The translations under genes and the position numbers were made by a program. A DNA stretch of 64,000 nt from Stratiolaelaps scimitus (lineage: Eukaryota; Arthropoda; Arachnida; Mesostigmata; Laelapidae): assembly GCA_019614645.1 (NCBI GenBank), contig JABWDB010000069.1, positions 372,001 through 436,000 on the forward strand, given 5' to 3'. Position 1 is the first letter of the stretch; each line of letters opens with the position of its first letter. The notes below the pieces were generated by a model, which saw only the letters and a list, made by a program, of their open reading frames with translations, had not been told where the DNA came from and did not search any database. Shown in pieces: positions 12,275-26,424 of the stretch.

Positions 12275-15200
12275 AAGTCGTTCAGGTCTTCACGAACAGA
12301 CTAGCAACGCGCCGCAAGACGTACTATTCTCCCCGTTGTGTTGGATGGGCCCATTCTCGGCCTCGAAAACTCATTCCAGGAGAATTGGCAATATAGTGTC
12401 AGTTTGCATTCGATCAGAAACTGTTCTGCACGATGATTTTTAGAACATACAGAGCGACATACTGGCACCTCAAAATTGCATGTAACTCTATACACATAGG
12501 CCAATATATTGTCTAGTTCATATTTGTAGACCAATAAGCAGATAGATAGATCCAAAAAACGATACTAAAAGACTTGGAAAGTTGCAAGACTCTTTTCGGC
12601 GTATGTGGTACAGCCTCAGTAGTACACCGAGAAAGACCCCAGTTAGTGAATACAAAAAAGGCCAGCCTATAGAAATTGATGTTTGTGCGTGATTGAGTGT
12701 TTTGTTGGTTCTTCTCTAAGGCGGAGATTTGGGCGGCACCGACCTGTCGATCAATAGCATTAATGTCTACCGAACAACAATAACAAGGCCGATATTGATG
12801 ATAATATGCCCGCAAAGATGTGGTGGGACTGCTTGAAGTCGCCCAACTTATGCAATGCGAGTGTCTAAAGAGACTCATTGCTGCTAACACATGTTACTGA
12901 TATAATAATGCACTGCCTATAAGCTCAATGCTTGTGATCTTCTCATCAGCCTAAACTACTATACTCTTTAGCAGAACACGGTCGACGAATTTTTGCACAA
13001 TGTCTCCTGACGCAAAATGTACAGGACAACGCACCTCGATCTTGAGCTTGCCAATGTACAGAAAACCCAGCCAGCGTTAGAAGCGGAACATAACGCATAC
13101 AGGTGTTGTTTTACAGATAAACACAATATGTGTTACATTGTACGTCGCCAATACAGTGACAGTGTATTGAACAGAGTGCAGTGGGAGAATATTTCCAATG
13201 ATTCTGAACTGCCCGGTGTTACCTAATCGACGCACTCAATTGGGCAAAAGGATCGTTGTCGGTGATGTGACCGTTTCATAACGAAGACTGCGCTTCCACG
13301 ATTAGATATGTTTGTTTTGGTAGCTCGTTTAGAAAGCGTAGGCGATAACTACAAAACCTCTGCCCGCGAAGAGCCTTTTGGATACGCTGACGCTTATAAA
13401 GTGTGCTTATGTTTACCTAAGTCTAGATGTGAAATGTTTATGCAACATATTGACGAATATTATATTAATATGTACTCATTTGTTTAAGTTACTGCGTCTG
13501 CGACTCCAGCTGTAAAGTAACAGTCGCACTATGCAACTATGTGTGATGCTTAACGGGGGGGGTCTTTAGTCACATTTATTATGCGGTGGCGTCACATGTA
13601 CGTCACATGGTTGATTTGATATAGTCAAAATTTCGGTGAACCGTCCATCTGCGCTGGCAATACTAAATGTTATTCTATGATGATCTCATTTCTGGGAATC
13701 GTGTTGGATCATAATTAAGACGGTGGACCACTGAGAGCTTTACGGAGTCGACCTCGGGCATTTCTCGTCTCGTTGAGCCGCGAGATGATTCGCTCGGTTC
13801 TGTGGCGCGGCGAAACCCGTGAACAAATTGTGGTGGATCAGTGGTAATAGAGTAGGCTACTATACTACGCCTGCCCTGTCACCACTTATTATCTATACAA
13901 GGGGAGACACACATATCAATATGAGACAATTGTAGATGTCACAAGACGGAAAAATACTCATTTCAATAAACGATAGTTGTGATAATAGTAAACGTTATCA
14001 TTAATATAAATATAGTGGCGTGCGCCTCTCTTCTAAGCTGTGTCATTTGTATTAATCAATTAGCGGTGTAAGAATGAAGCAATAATAATAACAATAGTAT
14101 TAATAACAACATTGAACGCCTCGCTCAGAACGCGACAGTTAACGGAACGAGAGTAAAATCAATTATATCGCGTCGTCTCTCTCATTCTCGTCTGGTTTCG
14201 TTATTGTATAATTGTTGAGTGCAGGGATATTCTCGACGCCACTCGCAGTTATATTGTCATACGGATCAATACTGAGAAATGCCCGATGGAAGAAGGTCTG
14301 GGAGCTAGCCACAAATGAAAGTCCACCCATCTGTGTCATAGTGGATAGAAAGAGACGTTTGTGAAGGAGAAAGCCCACTGTTGTTGGATCGACTGTGTGT
14401 GCGTGTGTGTGTTCGAAGCATCGACTGCGCTAAGCTCGGCCGCTATATTGAGCGTTGAAATGAACACATCGACTGATTAACGCCCTTGATTTAAAATTAC
14501 TTGAAATATTTTCGATATAGATCGCAATTATGATGGGAGTCTTCTTTGAGATTCTGTAGTTTTTACACATGTTTTAATATAGAGAGAATCATGAACCATT
14601 GATCGAAGAGGAGAGATACACAGAGAGAGAGAGAGAGAGCGTGAATGGATGACTTTGACACTGAAGTGAAATTCACAACGCAGCTGAAGAACGGATCACT
14701 CTACGAGCGCAGTATCTGTTATCAAAATAACAGCTAAACTAATAGTGACAACCAATAGCGAATATCGTGTGCGTTAATTTGTTTTTTTTATTTGACATGG
14801 CTGACTAAGCAGTCTCGGAGCTGGCCATTGCACTGAAGTTTTTCACAAGGTTCGAGATATGAAATGACCAATGTCCTGGCCATCTCAGGACAGCATAAGA
14901 TACTCTTCCGGTAATCAGAAGATTACTACTACTTGCAAAATGTGAGCAACACCCTGAGTAGATATCGAGAAACCATGTGTCGAGCGGCCATCACGGATAC
15001 AGGCTCATAACAAAATAGCAATTTGAGTATTATAAGCGAACCTTCTACAAGGGGCAGATTTGAGCAACTTCAAGAAAGCATATAATGAATAATAAACGAG
15101 TTTCGTATAGAGATCTAAATACAGCCAGTAACTGAACTCACCTAATAGAGCTAAGCTCTGCTCCGGAGAGAGGAATACATGGTAAGGAAGGCTATGGCCA

Positions 15201-16505
15201 ACTGGCGCGCTAAAAACAGACGGCGATATCAGCGCGAACAGCACAAACTGTGGCCACTGCAAACACCGCATTTTTACGATGATGGATTACCAGTACAAGT
15301 TATCAGCTACAGACACTCAGTTGGCACTCTGAGCTAAGTAGACTAGACAGGGCTAATCCCTATACATATACACATACATTCGAATGTGTTTACGTGTATT
15401 TTCAGTGGATATCCTTAGTTCGGAGGTGGACACGCATACACGCACACTCACTCACATACACTCACTCACTGTGGTCCGTAAAATCACATTTCGAACTCAT
15501 TCTGATTACGTCTGCGTAGAGCTCCACAGAATGTCGCCGTGCGAAAAGTCGTCTCTCCCTTGTAGCGCACGATTAATCACAGGTCGGTTACATTCTGATG
15601 AGCGCAATCCGTAATGAGTTGTTTTGCAGTTCGCCTGCCAAGACGAAATTTCTCGTCGACGACCGAACTCAAGCTTACACCACCAAAGCTGACAGCGACT
15701 CTGGCATATGCGGAACTCGAGGAAAAACCCGTTGAAACAGGTGTTCGTAAAAAACCAACTAGTGTCTAGAAAACTATTGCATCCCCTAGTGTCCGGTTCC
15801 CAAGCCCCGGTAAAGTTACACCAACACGAAACTCGGAGAGGGATGAGAGATGGTCAGAGAGAAAGGGGGTGACAGACAGACAGAGAGAGAGAGAAAAGGT
15901 GATCAGAGTCAGACGAAAACAAACTCCGACAGTAGTTGCGTTTGAACGATATTCAGACACAAATTCATACACACGCTGACTACTACCGCAATCTGAATGA
16001 CAGATACAGTTTTTTCCATTCCTCTGTAAACGTTTCCAGCTCTCCCTTTCGGTATATTCTCCCCTAAATCATCTCCTAAAATCGTTCCGTAGAGACAACC
16101 TTCCCCCTCGACGGCTGGGGGACTTCTGAGAGCCGTTCGACAACCTGATGTTTACCCTCCTCCTCGGCCTCGCCCATTTGTAGCGAATGGCCCTCGCCAC
16201 CGCCAGCCGACTCACTTCGAAGCGACGCTTGTGTACTGGCCGGCCTGCCTGCCTGCCGGCTAACACGAACGGGTCAGGAGAAGGAGACAGCGGCGGCGGC
16301 GGCGGCGATCGAACGACCCGCTGAGCTGCTGCCATGTGCTCTTCGCAGTAAAGCGACAACAACCTGCTGCTTCTGGTGGAAATCCATCGAGCTGGGAAGA
16401 TGCAGAGAAAGAGGGAGAGAGAGCGCGGTAGAGCAAAACTGTTGGTTAGCTATAGGATTGTTGTCAGAATCCATTTATCACTATGTTAATAAAATGTACA
16501 ACAAG

Positions 16506-16514
<9 letters not shown>

Positions 16515-16542
<28 letters not shown>
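16515..16542. repeat. (AT)n microsatellite
   Basis: About 14 AT units following cacacatac, the same compound CA/TA layout as at 7121. Confidence 0.9.
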
Positions 16543-16545
<3 letters not shown>

Positions 16546-17463
16546 TATTGGAATTCATTTGTGATAGTCGTCTCTTGGATTTTACGTGCGGGTAGCGCTT
16601 TAAGACGCTATAGACGACAACGCTACTTGCAAGAAGTAGATGTGAATAAGGTTTATTTTAATAAGGTTTTTCGTACGAAAGTTGTCTGTCGATCTCACTG
16701 CGTCCCTCAACCACCCTAGTGGAGCAGATAAACGGGGCTCGTAAGCAATATAGATAAATAGCTTAATGAAAAAGAAGGAACGTTAATGATCAGAGAATCA
16801 TTGACGGAGATGAATGTCAAAAACGGCATCATAATTACATATTAGACGATGCACGACTGAACCACAAACATGTTTATTTAGAGGCTAGATTATCACTGTT
16901 TAAATCGCCTCAAATTGCCCACTATTTCATTTTTATTCTTCTATTGATCACATTGGTTCCTTTATCTGTATCAGGGTATTCCTTCCGACCCGTAGAAATG
17001 GGCAGGAATAGAGGATAGGTTCGGATATTCTTGAAGTTTTTAGGCCAAGTCCTTTATTGGCCTTACGAAAGTAACTTGACTCGTCAGACATGGGCAGCGA
17101 GGAGACGAACAGATTCTGAGAAAAATTAATCAAATTCCCTGAGAGTAGAGGCTGCATGTCGCCTCGGGTTATCCCAGGGGTCTCTGTCATGAAAACGTGC
17201 TGGGAGCGATCTACACGTACTTAACTAAATAACGTGGTGTCGGCAAGGGGAACTTCTTGGCCTTATCAGGAGCTTGAGAATCTTTAATAGGCATGAGCCT
17301 AGGACACTTCCAAAGACATACACTTTGACCTATTTAGCTTAGAGATTTTTACAAATAAAGCGATAGAAATATCTAAAAAGAAAATACTTAGAATGATATA
17401 ATAAGGACCAGGCCCAACGTACCTACTTCGTTTTGGCTGATGTATTTTTCTACCTAAACATCT

Positions 17464-17468
<5 letters not shown>

Positions 17469-17500
<32 letters not shown>
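17469..17500. repeat. (TA)n microsatellite
   Basis: Sixteen uninterrupted TA units; one of the longest pure TA tracts in the window. A second, interrupted tract lies at 17721-17747. Confidence 0.9.
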
Positions 17501-17503
<3 letters not shown>

Positions 17504-18352
17504 TATTTATTTGAAATATGGCATGTCACAGGAAACGTCACCTTTCTAGTCGACTGGTGTGTCGCAGTTTTCATACAGAGACCACTTTTGTTTCTGGTAT
17601 TGATAGTAAAGAAGAACCATTTTTTTCACTGATTGTGACTGCAGTTTACTTGTTCTTAAGGGCTCAATTTCCTTTGGAAGCAGATTGCTATTCGTTCCTG
17701 CGATACCGACAAATATCAGGTATATATGTATATATATATATATATATCTATTATTCGCTATGCGTGTCTTTGTGTATTTTTTAAATATTTTTGTGATTTT
17801 TACGTATATTCTAATTAGATTTGTGTCAAATAAATATAACAGATGCAAAGCAACTTCGACAACTTATAAAAAAGGGTTAATCTGCGTTGACATATTTGAT
17901 TCAGCTGGAACAAATCCAACAAGAGGGTTTGACTCAAGCCAAAAGCCACGGCACGTCCTCCGCGTGCAATGAACTCACATACATAGCTTAGTGCAAGCAT
18001 TCTATCATGAATTCCCAATGTGGGATGGGATACGGTGAGATAGAACATATTTATACACAAAATTACATTGAATAAAAATATAGTCAACAAAAAAACGAAA
18101 TAGCAAGCGATTTCAGTTAATTCTAAATACTGTGCACTGTGTGTCTCTGTGGTCCACTTATGTGTAGCATACGAAATATATCTGAGTTCAGGAACCGAAA
18201 TTAAGTTGAATATCGATGTGTGTATCATCAAATGTGAGATGGGGCACTCAAAATGGGGCGATTTGTTCCCGACTTCACATTGAGGTGCTAATGAGACTAA
18301 CCTGCAAATCATTTTAAAGCCACTAAGCTGGACCCCATGTTGGTGGTTGTGG

Positions 18353-18372
18353 GTGTGTGTGTGTGTGTGTGT
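18353..18372. repeat. (GT)n microsatellite
   Basis: Ten GT units preceded by degenerate gtt/ggt sequence. Confidence 0.88.
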
Positions 18373-20585
18373 CTGTATAAAGTTCAGTGGAAGGATCGAC
18401 CACTTCGGGAGAATGAGAGATAAATAGATAAGGAACAAAGATGAAAACACTGGCACTCGTTCACTTCGCGCCTTCATCAAGATGGCTGGCTTGCCGGACG
18501 GGTGGCGCTTGATGCCTATCGCAATGTTTCTTGTGTCTATATATATATATATACTGATGTATAGGAGTCTCCGTTAGGCGGCAGTTTCTCCGCCTGTGAA
18601 GATACCTTGCGTCGCGGATCGCTCTCTACTTCGCTCTCATCTGGCCTCAACCAACCTGAATCCCTTCTGCTAGGCAAGGCGTATATGGTATTATCGGCAA
18701 AGCGAACCCTTGAGTCCCATCGCCGACCCTCCATGGTAACGCCCTCACTAAAGGGCTCGAACCCTTGGCGGAGAGTGTGTGTGCCACCCGAGATAACAGC
18801 ATTTGAAAACTGGCGCGCCTCCACGCACACTAATGCCTCTCGTTGGGGGAGATACCTCCTTCCCCCTACAATTCCGCCTCTGGGGGGTCAGCATGTGTGG
18901 CTGCCCAAGCCCCAGCCTCATTCGAAGAGCCCCAACCGTAGCCACTACGCGATCGCTGCCTATATCTGGGGTCCGGCAGCGGGAAGGATCCTCTCTCTCT
19001 CTCCCTCTCTCTCTGTCCAGCTGTATTGTAATCTCCACTCCTGAATCTCGCTGAGCCCAGCGTCGACCACGACCCTTATCTGAATGGCCGTCAGGTCAGC
19101 CTCAAGATTCAAAGTGAGTAACGTTGACGGCTTATCGAAGACACTACATAAACTAACACGTCCGCTCCGGTAATTTCCACATAACCAAGCTGAGAACGCT
19201 TCTACCATTGTCTGTAGGCATTAAGTATTTTTTTTAAGCGTAAGTCGCTCTACTCGTCCATTCCAATACGAAGTGACTTTTGACGAATGAAAAACATTAA
19301 TGCATTTGTCGGATGCAAATGCTCCAACTGCGCCCAACTTGGCACATCGGTTCGCACTTAATTAATTACCATTTTCTTAACTTCTCCTTAAACCTTTGAT
19401 TGAGTCGTTTCCGTGTTTGCAATGCCCACTCACGCGTGCACGATCATGGCAATGAACACAGCTGGTCCTACGGACGGGACGACACCGCAGTTATGAAACC
19501 GTCTGACATAATAGCATGTGGTTCGAAGACACCGCGACTGCCATTTATGAGCCGAATTGGTATAACACCATCTGCCAGCGACAAAATTAAGTTAATGAGT
19601 TTCTCGGTGTGCTTTGTTTGCTTGGTTAATTAATTTTTTCCTGCTTTCCCGTGGAAGTGAAAGGATATTCTATTTATTGACGATTTTATAGTCTTCCACA
19701 CCTTTTTGATAAAGTTGTGTCCAGATCGTTGTATTGACAAGTGCGAATGGTCTTTTTTCGCTTATTTTTTTCTTAATTTCTGCCTTAGTGATTTATTCAC
19801 GAGTACATGATCAACCATGTTCTCGTTCATGGTGAAAATTTAGCGCAAAGACTTAAGATTTTTGGGAGCAAAAGTCGTTATTTACACACTATCCTTACAA
19901 ACGTTCCATTCTCAGTGGTCAGTCAATCTTTACACAAAACTACCAGTTCAACTTAATGCTAGGCTTGAGAGTGAATTGCGTGCTAGACTTGTAATATTTC
20001 AGATGTAATATAGATATACAATTATTATAACGAGAGAGAGAGAGAGACACATAAACTAGTGAGCGTGAGGGCGAGAGGTACGAATATTTCAAAAGGTACA
20101 GTATCATTAAGTGTCAGTCATTAGCGTCAATAGGCGCATATTTTCAACACAGGTCAATAATCTCGTCACGTTCTATGTACGGTTCTACAACACTCACTAT
20201 CGAGTGGAATAGATAACAATACAAAATGAATTTCGTTATTTGTCAGATGCGGCTTTTTTTTTAATAAATCAACCGGACAGCGTGAAGGGAAGCGTATCGA
20301 AGATCCTAAATCTGTCGTGTAAAGTTTCGTCTTGTAAAGTGTTGTCATTTTTCTCAAAATCGATGCCTCTCGGGCATCTGCCCGTTGCGATCAACTCCAT
20401 TGTTTTTTTTCATCATGTCACTGCTGTGAACAACAACAACAACAACAATAGCGAATCGTTGATCGATGTTTGAGTCTCTCTATAATATTTGCTACTACCG
20501 TAATTCATTGGAAGTATTGAAATTACGTAAACGGTTACCCGCGTGTTTCACTCAAGTTATTATTCTATATAAATATATATATAGT

Positions 20586-20631
20586 CATTCTTCGTAAATA
20601 TATATATGTATATATTTACGATTGAAGAATG
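20586..20631. repeat. imperfect inverted repeat (hairpin)
   Basis: The arm cattcttc (20586-20593) pairs with gaagaatg (20624-20631). The inner arm gtaaatata (20594-20602) pairs with tatatttac (20611-20619), with a 4-nt bulge (gatt) on one side. One or two more pairs can be added outside. The centre is AT repeat, so part of the pairing could be fortuitous, but the outer 8-bp match is not AT-repeat. Confidence 0.7.
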
Positions 20632-23600
20632 ATTCAAGCTATACCTATACGTACTGTCAACAACAACCTTTTTTTTCATTCATCGATAGTTATTCATTCG
20701 AGGGTCGATCAACACAACATATCAGGCAGGATCCTAGATGATTTTTTTTGTATTTAGAAGTATAACGCCCCATACAAGGAGTCCATGCCACCCTCACCCC
20801 TAATACATCTCAGAAGTAACGTTCTACTATAGCGAAAGCATCCTCACTACGTTTATAAGAGGTGTACCCCTTATTCACGTCGTGAACTCTATAAATATTC
20901 ATTGAGCATTACGATACAACGTGTGCTGCTAGTGGGCCCCTCCAACTTGGCCCCGCACCGCGGTTATTATCGACCGTACCGTCACAGACATACGTGTGTA
21001 CACAGCAAATACAGATACATACACAGCCGTCTATAGGTCGTACAAAGAGAAAGGTTCACGCGCGTATTCGATTAGATTGCCAACCCTCATCCCTCACCAA
21101 CCCTTTACGTGATCTCGATAGTTAACGACCACGAATCAGTAGTAACTGCCTCCTTACCACATCCGAAGCGGTGTGACCACGGTCGCATCTAACGTTCATT
21201 TTGGTTGAACCCATATTTTGAGGTCGGCAGCGAGACGCTCATATATACCCTGCCTGATTCACTACCCAATATCTCTGGTCTCTCGCCTCCGTCGGAATCA
21301 AGATTAGGTTGAATTCTCGGATGCTTTCGACCCCCGGGGGGAGGGGTGCGCACATTGAAGAGGTAACCAGAAAACCAGTCGACGAGACAAATCGGGAACT
21401 CAACTAGAGCTGCTACGGTCACTACGACTTCGGATACTCGACGATGTCGACTCGTCCCTAGCGCAAGTGCCATTGTCCATCAACAGTGTATGATCTATCT
21501 CGTAGATGGCTGCAAGTGAATTGCTGGCGTGCTGCTTATGGTGGATGCTGGCCGCGACGATCCATACCGTTAGTGTTTACCGAACCGTTTACCAAAAATA
21601 AAGCTATTGTACACAAGACGTAGTTTCCTTGAAATTGAAACATAATATGCCAGAATGTTACGTGCAATGCAGCACAGCATGGTGCAAAGAAACGTGTCAA
21701 CCGTGAACAATGTTGCTCAATGTGTTCACTCGACGGCAATGGACCTTAGAGTGGAAACTTATAATACAATTTCACTTAATGAAAAAGCGAGTCCAAAAGA
21801 GACGACCGATTGAAATTCGTCTTCGAAAAATATAGATAATTATATAATTATATCTTACCCACCCTTTGCCAACCTAAAAACAAAGGTAGCATCCTGAAAT
21901 GAACATGACCTTGACTCGCCTTGTAAACGGCCATACATGATTGTGGATAATTGAATTTGATTTGATGAGACTAAAATGTGCGCATGTCTAGGCTGTTATC
22001 ATCATTTATAGAGATATAATGTTTGGTGGCTATCCGATTTATTCAGTTATGAAACCGATCATCACCTGCATTGGGACAACGAACATATACCTGTGTATGA
22101 CACCCACTAAAGAATACACCTTAAATTGGTGTTCCGTTTGTGAACTACGTCTTATCACTAATTTGAGATTGTCACCATTCTGTATATTGATTTAATTAGG
22201 TTTTTCTTTATGAGAATTGCCATGAGGTTTACTCATTCCTCAGCTAATGTAAATACTTATCGGATTTACAAGTGTGCGCCTTTTTATACAAATACGCAAA
22301 AAGGATACAAATACTATTATTATTATTAATCGGTGTATCAATTAATTCGACTGACTCCGTTGCCATTAAAAATAAGATTTCTTCAAACGAACGCAATGAT
22401 GCTTACAATAAATCCTCGCCTATGTCAAACTCGAAATCGGATGAATTTGTCTAGCAAATGAATTAGCCTCGAAGTCCTACACCGTATCTATCGAAATATT
22501 GATTTGCATGGTATTTTATCAGCAACTTGCTCAATTGGCAATAAGCTAAACCATTATTTGACTAAACGAGTTTCGAATTTTTCGAGAAAATAGATTCTTA
22601 GTTGAAGTTACAGAGTCCGCAGCAGCAAACCTAGCTAGCTCGGTTATAAACGAGGATACAACAAGAGCCCATGTGCGACCTCATGTGCAACCTTCATGTG
22701 CGAAGTGCGAGGTGCGATACACGGAACAGAATAGACGGGTCATTGAGAAATAGCGAGCGAAGTTTTCTCTTGCAAACTCGGGTTGAATCGGATTGAGCAT
22801 TGAGTGTGTTAACTCGCGGAGTGTTCCGCTGCGCGAGGCTCAGGCGTTTCTGATCTCTGATCGACGCCTCAGTATCTGCTTCGCGACTGTTTTGCTAACT
22901 CTCGGAGGTCCTCTGCGCTGTCGCTTACAGCATCACCAACCTATTTCTTTTTTTTCTTGGCATAACAATGACACAATGAAGTGAACACACAACAACGACA
23001 GGAGCCGCAGCGACAACAATATACTGGGGTTCGACGCATTCACGGCTGTCTGTTACTGGGCAGCTTCCTTCTCCAAAACTCGGCGGAGTCCGATTTTCGT
23101 TGTAGTATGGTACAGCTCTGCTGCTGGAGCTTCGGACACCACAGGTACAGCAGGCATTGTAGAATCCGTTGTGTACCAACAACAACTCTACAATTGCGTC
23201 CCTTACGAACAGAAGAATAGTTATTCAAAATAATGATTTATCCACTATGAGTTTTCTGGAATATACCATATCTGAAATAGTTATTCAATCTTCACTAGGG
23301 CGATTAAGAACAGATAATATGAAATATTTGTGGCGTAATGACTTTTGCCGATATTTGTGCCATTGAATTACGAGCGGCTGCAATATCAGAATAATCCACT
23401 AATTATATATTATATCTATGCATTGTTTAGTTATCGATAGATGCGTTCTGGTCCTACTTTTTGAGTGGAGAGTGTCTTATTTATTATCTTCAATACCTGC
23501 ACAATAAATCGGGCAGCAGGTAAAACAGTGAAGATGTCAAATAAATGGACCTTTATTGAACACGCATTGCATAGAAGAGAACGTGGCTCACTAACACGCG

Positions 23601-26424
23601 GCACGAAGGTTCACCGCTTGGAGGCCTATATGAAAATGTCGTTGTTGTTACTGTGTGTTGGCTGTTTTGACAGGTTCGGCTGCCGTTGCGCGCCGGCTCA
23701 GCGACGGGCACCAACCAAACGATTCACAGTAGAACTCCCACGATTCAAGCCAAACAGCTAAGAAGTTAGGCGAACAAGCTCCCATAAGGAGATACGATTT
23801 TACCGCCACGAGCTCCACCGCCATCTCGATAGCAGCTGCGTGCCGGGTTCGAACCCCCTTCCCTGCGTCCCATTCCCCTACAAACCCGTTCATTCTCTTT
23901 CTCACCTTCGTATCGAAAGCGCCATATGGCCCGAGGCACGAAGACAGTTTGAGTTGGCTTGCGTTTCTCTTGTAGAGCCGGAGACTGTAAACTCGAACTC
24001 TGCCTGACTATTGCTATACAACTCAACTAATAACTCTATTCCTCTCGAGGCGATTCGATTCAGAACGCGGACTAGACGTTAGTGAATGAACTCACTCGCG
24101 TATACCTATTATAGGGATCTGAGATTCTCCGGTTGAAAAGTGGCGGCTGTGCCAACAAACAAACTGGATTTCTTTGGGGTCTGACGGGAAGGCATGTGCC
24201 CCCCATCTCACTGTAACAGTGGATCTCTTCATCGTTGATCTCAGGTTTTGCGAGGTCGAGAGATTACGACGGCGAAGTTCTGCCCACCGTTCCCTGCTCA
24301 ATACTCGATACTCAATACTCGATTTCTAATAGGTTTGACGAGCTAGTGTTGCTCTAACTCGCTAAAGAAACAATGTTGACGAAAGAATGCCCACCAGATA
24401 TATATATATATATATATAGTGTAACGATACTAATTTGCCTCGCAAGATGTAAAATAACAATTGATCTCGCATTTCAGCGGTAGTGTTAACTGTCGCAATC
24501 CAAAAGACGAATTTACCCACATCGATCCTGCTCCGAGTAGTGCACTGATCAGTACGTTTTAAACGAGGCCTTAGAAATGTGCGTCTAAACTTATCAATGG
24601 ACCCATACGGATAGGGATTCACGACAGTGGTTCAATTCCACTCGTCTCTCTTAATTAAAGTCCGGGGCTGAATTCAACATGAACACATTTCGTATTTACA
24701 TAAACGATGATGCAACACAAGCTATAAATTTTCATCACTTTATTCTCGCGAACAAATGATTAAAGGGGAACTAGTTCTTTAAACGCTTCTTCAGCAAAAG
24801 CTCTTATAACTTGCACGCTTCCTTCTGTTTACATGATCTTTTTTTGATTATTTTATCGTCATCTTATCGACTTCCGCTGAGGCACTGTGCGACAGTGTAC
24901 TCGTTTGCTATATTGGTCGGCACCGGTACGATTGGTGTACATCTTCCTAACCAGATTTCCTTGACTCTCCGCTTTCTCGACGGGTCAATCTTCGTTTCTC
25001 CACCACACGTGAAAGCCGAAGTATCGCGCACCCGCCAACAGGGATTTTAGGACTCTAGGCGCTACCCGTCACAGCAGCAACAGGGTAGGGTAGGACCTCT
25101 CAGCTCACTCGTTCTCTCTTCTATCTTCATGCCTGATGGATCCTGTCCCGTGTCTAGCAAATGTTTTCCACTGGTGTATTGCGGACGTTTCGTGTACCAA
25201 ATGCCGCCGTAGTGTTCTGGTTAGACTGAGGGGTCGAGTAGCCGTCGCCGCCACCATCAGCCCTTGCGAGAGGGTCGCTTCCCGAGCCGAAGGCGGGGAT
25301 ACTCTACGCCGTGCAAGTTTGTCCCTCGTAAATAATCCACTTGCTGCGTGCCACTACTATCACTCACTCACTCAATGTATCTCTCACCCTATCGCTCTGT
25401 GACGTGTACACTCTCCTACGTTTCTACGGCTTTCTTTATTTATTTATTTATCTATCTCTCCGGCTATGTCCACTCTATATAGAACTCTGGGGCTGCTGGG
25501 GGCCAACTACTTCAGTCGGCCCTGCCGCTGCTGGCCTTTCATGCTGTCGTGAGGCCAGATCGCCGAATCGGCTTCGAACGTCGGGTTAACCCAAGGAAGT
25601 TCATGATACGGTCAGCGGGAAGGGCGCCCAACCGCCGACTGAGCTTCGAAGTGAGTTCGATGCCAACGCAGAGGTGCTGGACTCGAGTGAGGTTGTGCGC
25701 TGGCTAGCGAGTTCGAGCAACACCAAACCGAACAGCGATCTCCGAAGCCAACGAACGGGCAGCGTTTTACGGCCAAAGTTTCGAGATATACTACTCTCTC
25801 TCTCTCTCTCGAATAGTGCACTTGGGTCGCCGGCCAATGTCCCGACTTTGCCAATGTTTTCTCTGTATACGGGGCCAAGCTCCGTTCATTTCTCTCTATA
25901 TCTTCCCTCCTCTTTCTCTCTCTCTCACTATCTCGTATTCCCACTGATGCGTACGCTACATATGCTTCGGTCATATTGGCTAAGGTTCCTTTTCAGCCGA
26001 CTTGCTAATCTAGAGGTCCTCTTATACGAGGACGAGAATATAGGGGACGGAGGGCCCATGGGTAGATACGCGGGCGTATGTCAGTTTCGTATGCTCACTA
26101 GTGCTGCTTGTCGGTGATATAGAGTCGTTACTGTCCAAGTAGATAGTTATTAATGGAAATGATGTATTCGATGCCAATAATGCCTGACACGTGACGTTTT
26201 ATGCTTTATTCTGTTGCTTCTGTTGGTAACTGTATCTGAGATAGCCGATATTCCTTGGATGGCAATGTTATAGAGGACAGGTTTCCTTGTCCAAGGCAAA
26301 CGGTGAATTTCGTTTGTAGTGGTTACCTTCATCTTGCGTGAAAAAAAGTTGCGGTTTCCAGATAAGACAACAATTGGTGTGGTGCGTAAAACTGCCAAAA
26401 TATTCGGCTGACGAAAAAAAATTA
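20632..26424. other. non-coding stretch, no recognisable gene
   Basis: I find no domain-bearing frame here. A poorly conserved tRNA B-box-like palindrome (gggttcgaaccc) at about 23848 lacks a matching A box and cloverleaf. A (TA)n tract lies at 24397-24418 and a (TC)n tract at 25794-25810. Confidence 0.45.

Larger units (their letters stand above)
12275..20585. other. non-coding stretch with many microsatellites
   Basis: No conserved gene is recognised. It contains (GA)n at about 14622-14639, (AT)n at 16515-16542, 17469-17500 and 17721-17747, (GT)n at 18353-18372, and a short (TA)n at 18539-18553. A GC-rich patch with a (GCG)n run lies around 16080-16350. A 221-codon minus-strand frame at 17815-18480 runs across the (GT)n tract and shows no domain. 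Confidence 0.45.

Noticed and set aside
17815..18480. 221-codon minus-strand frame
   Set aside because: Runs through a (GT)n microsatellite giving a Thr-His repeat and has no recognisable domain.
18765..18785. minus-strand B-box-like aagggttcgagccc
   Set aside because: No convincing A box or T stem partner, and no second copy seen; not enough to call a tRNA or SINE.
23840..23870. tRNA B-box-like palindrome gggttcgaaccc
   Set aside because: No A box at the right distance and no cloverleaf on either strand.
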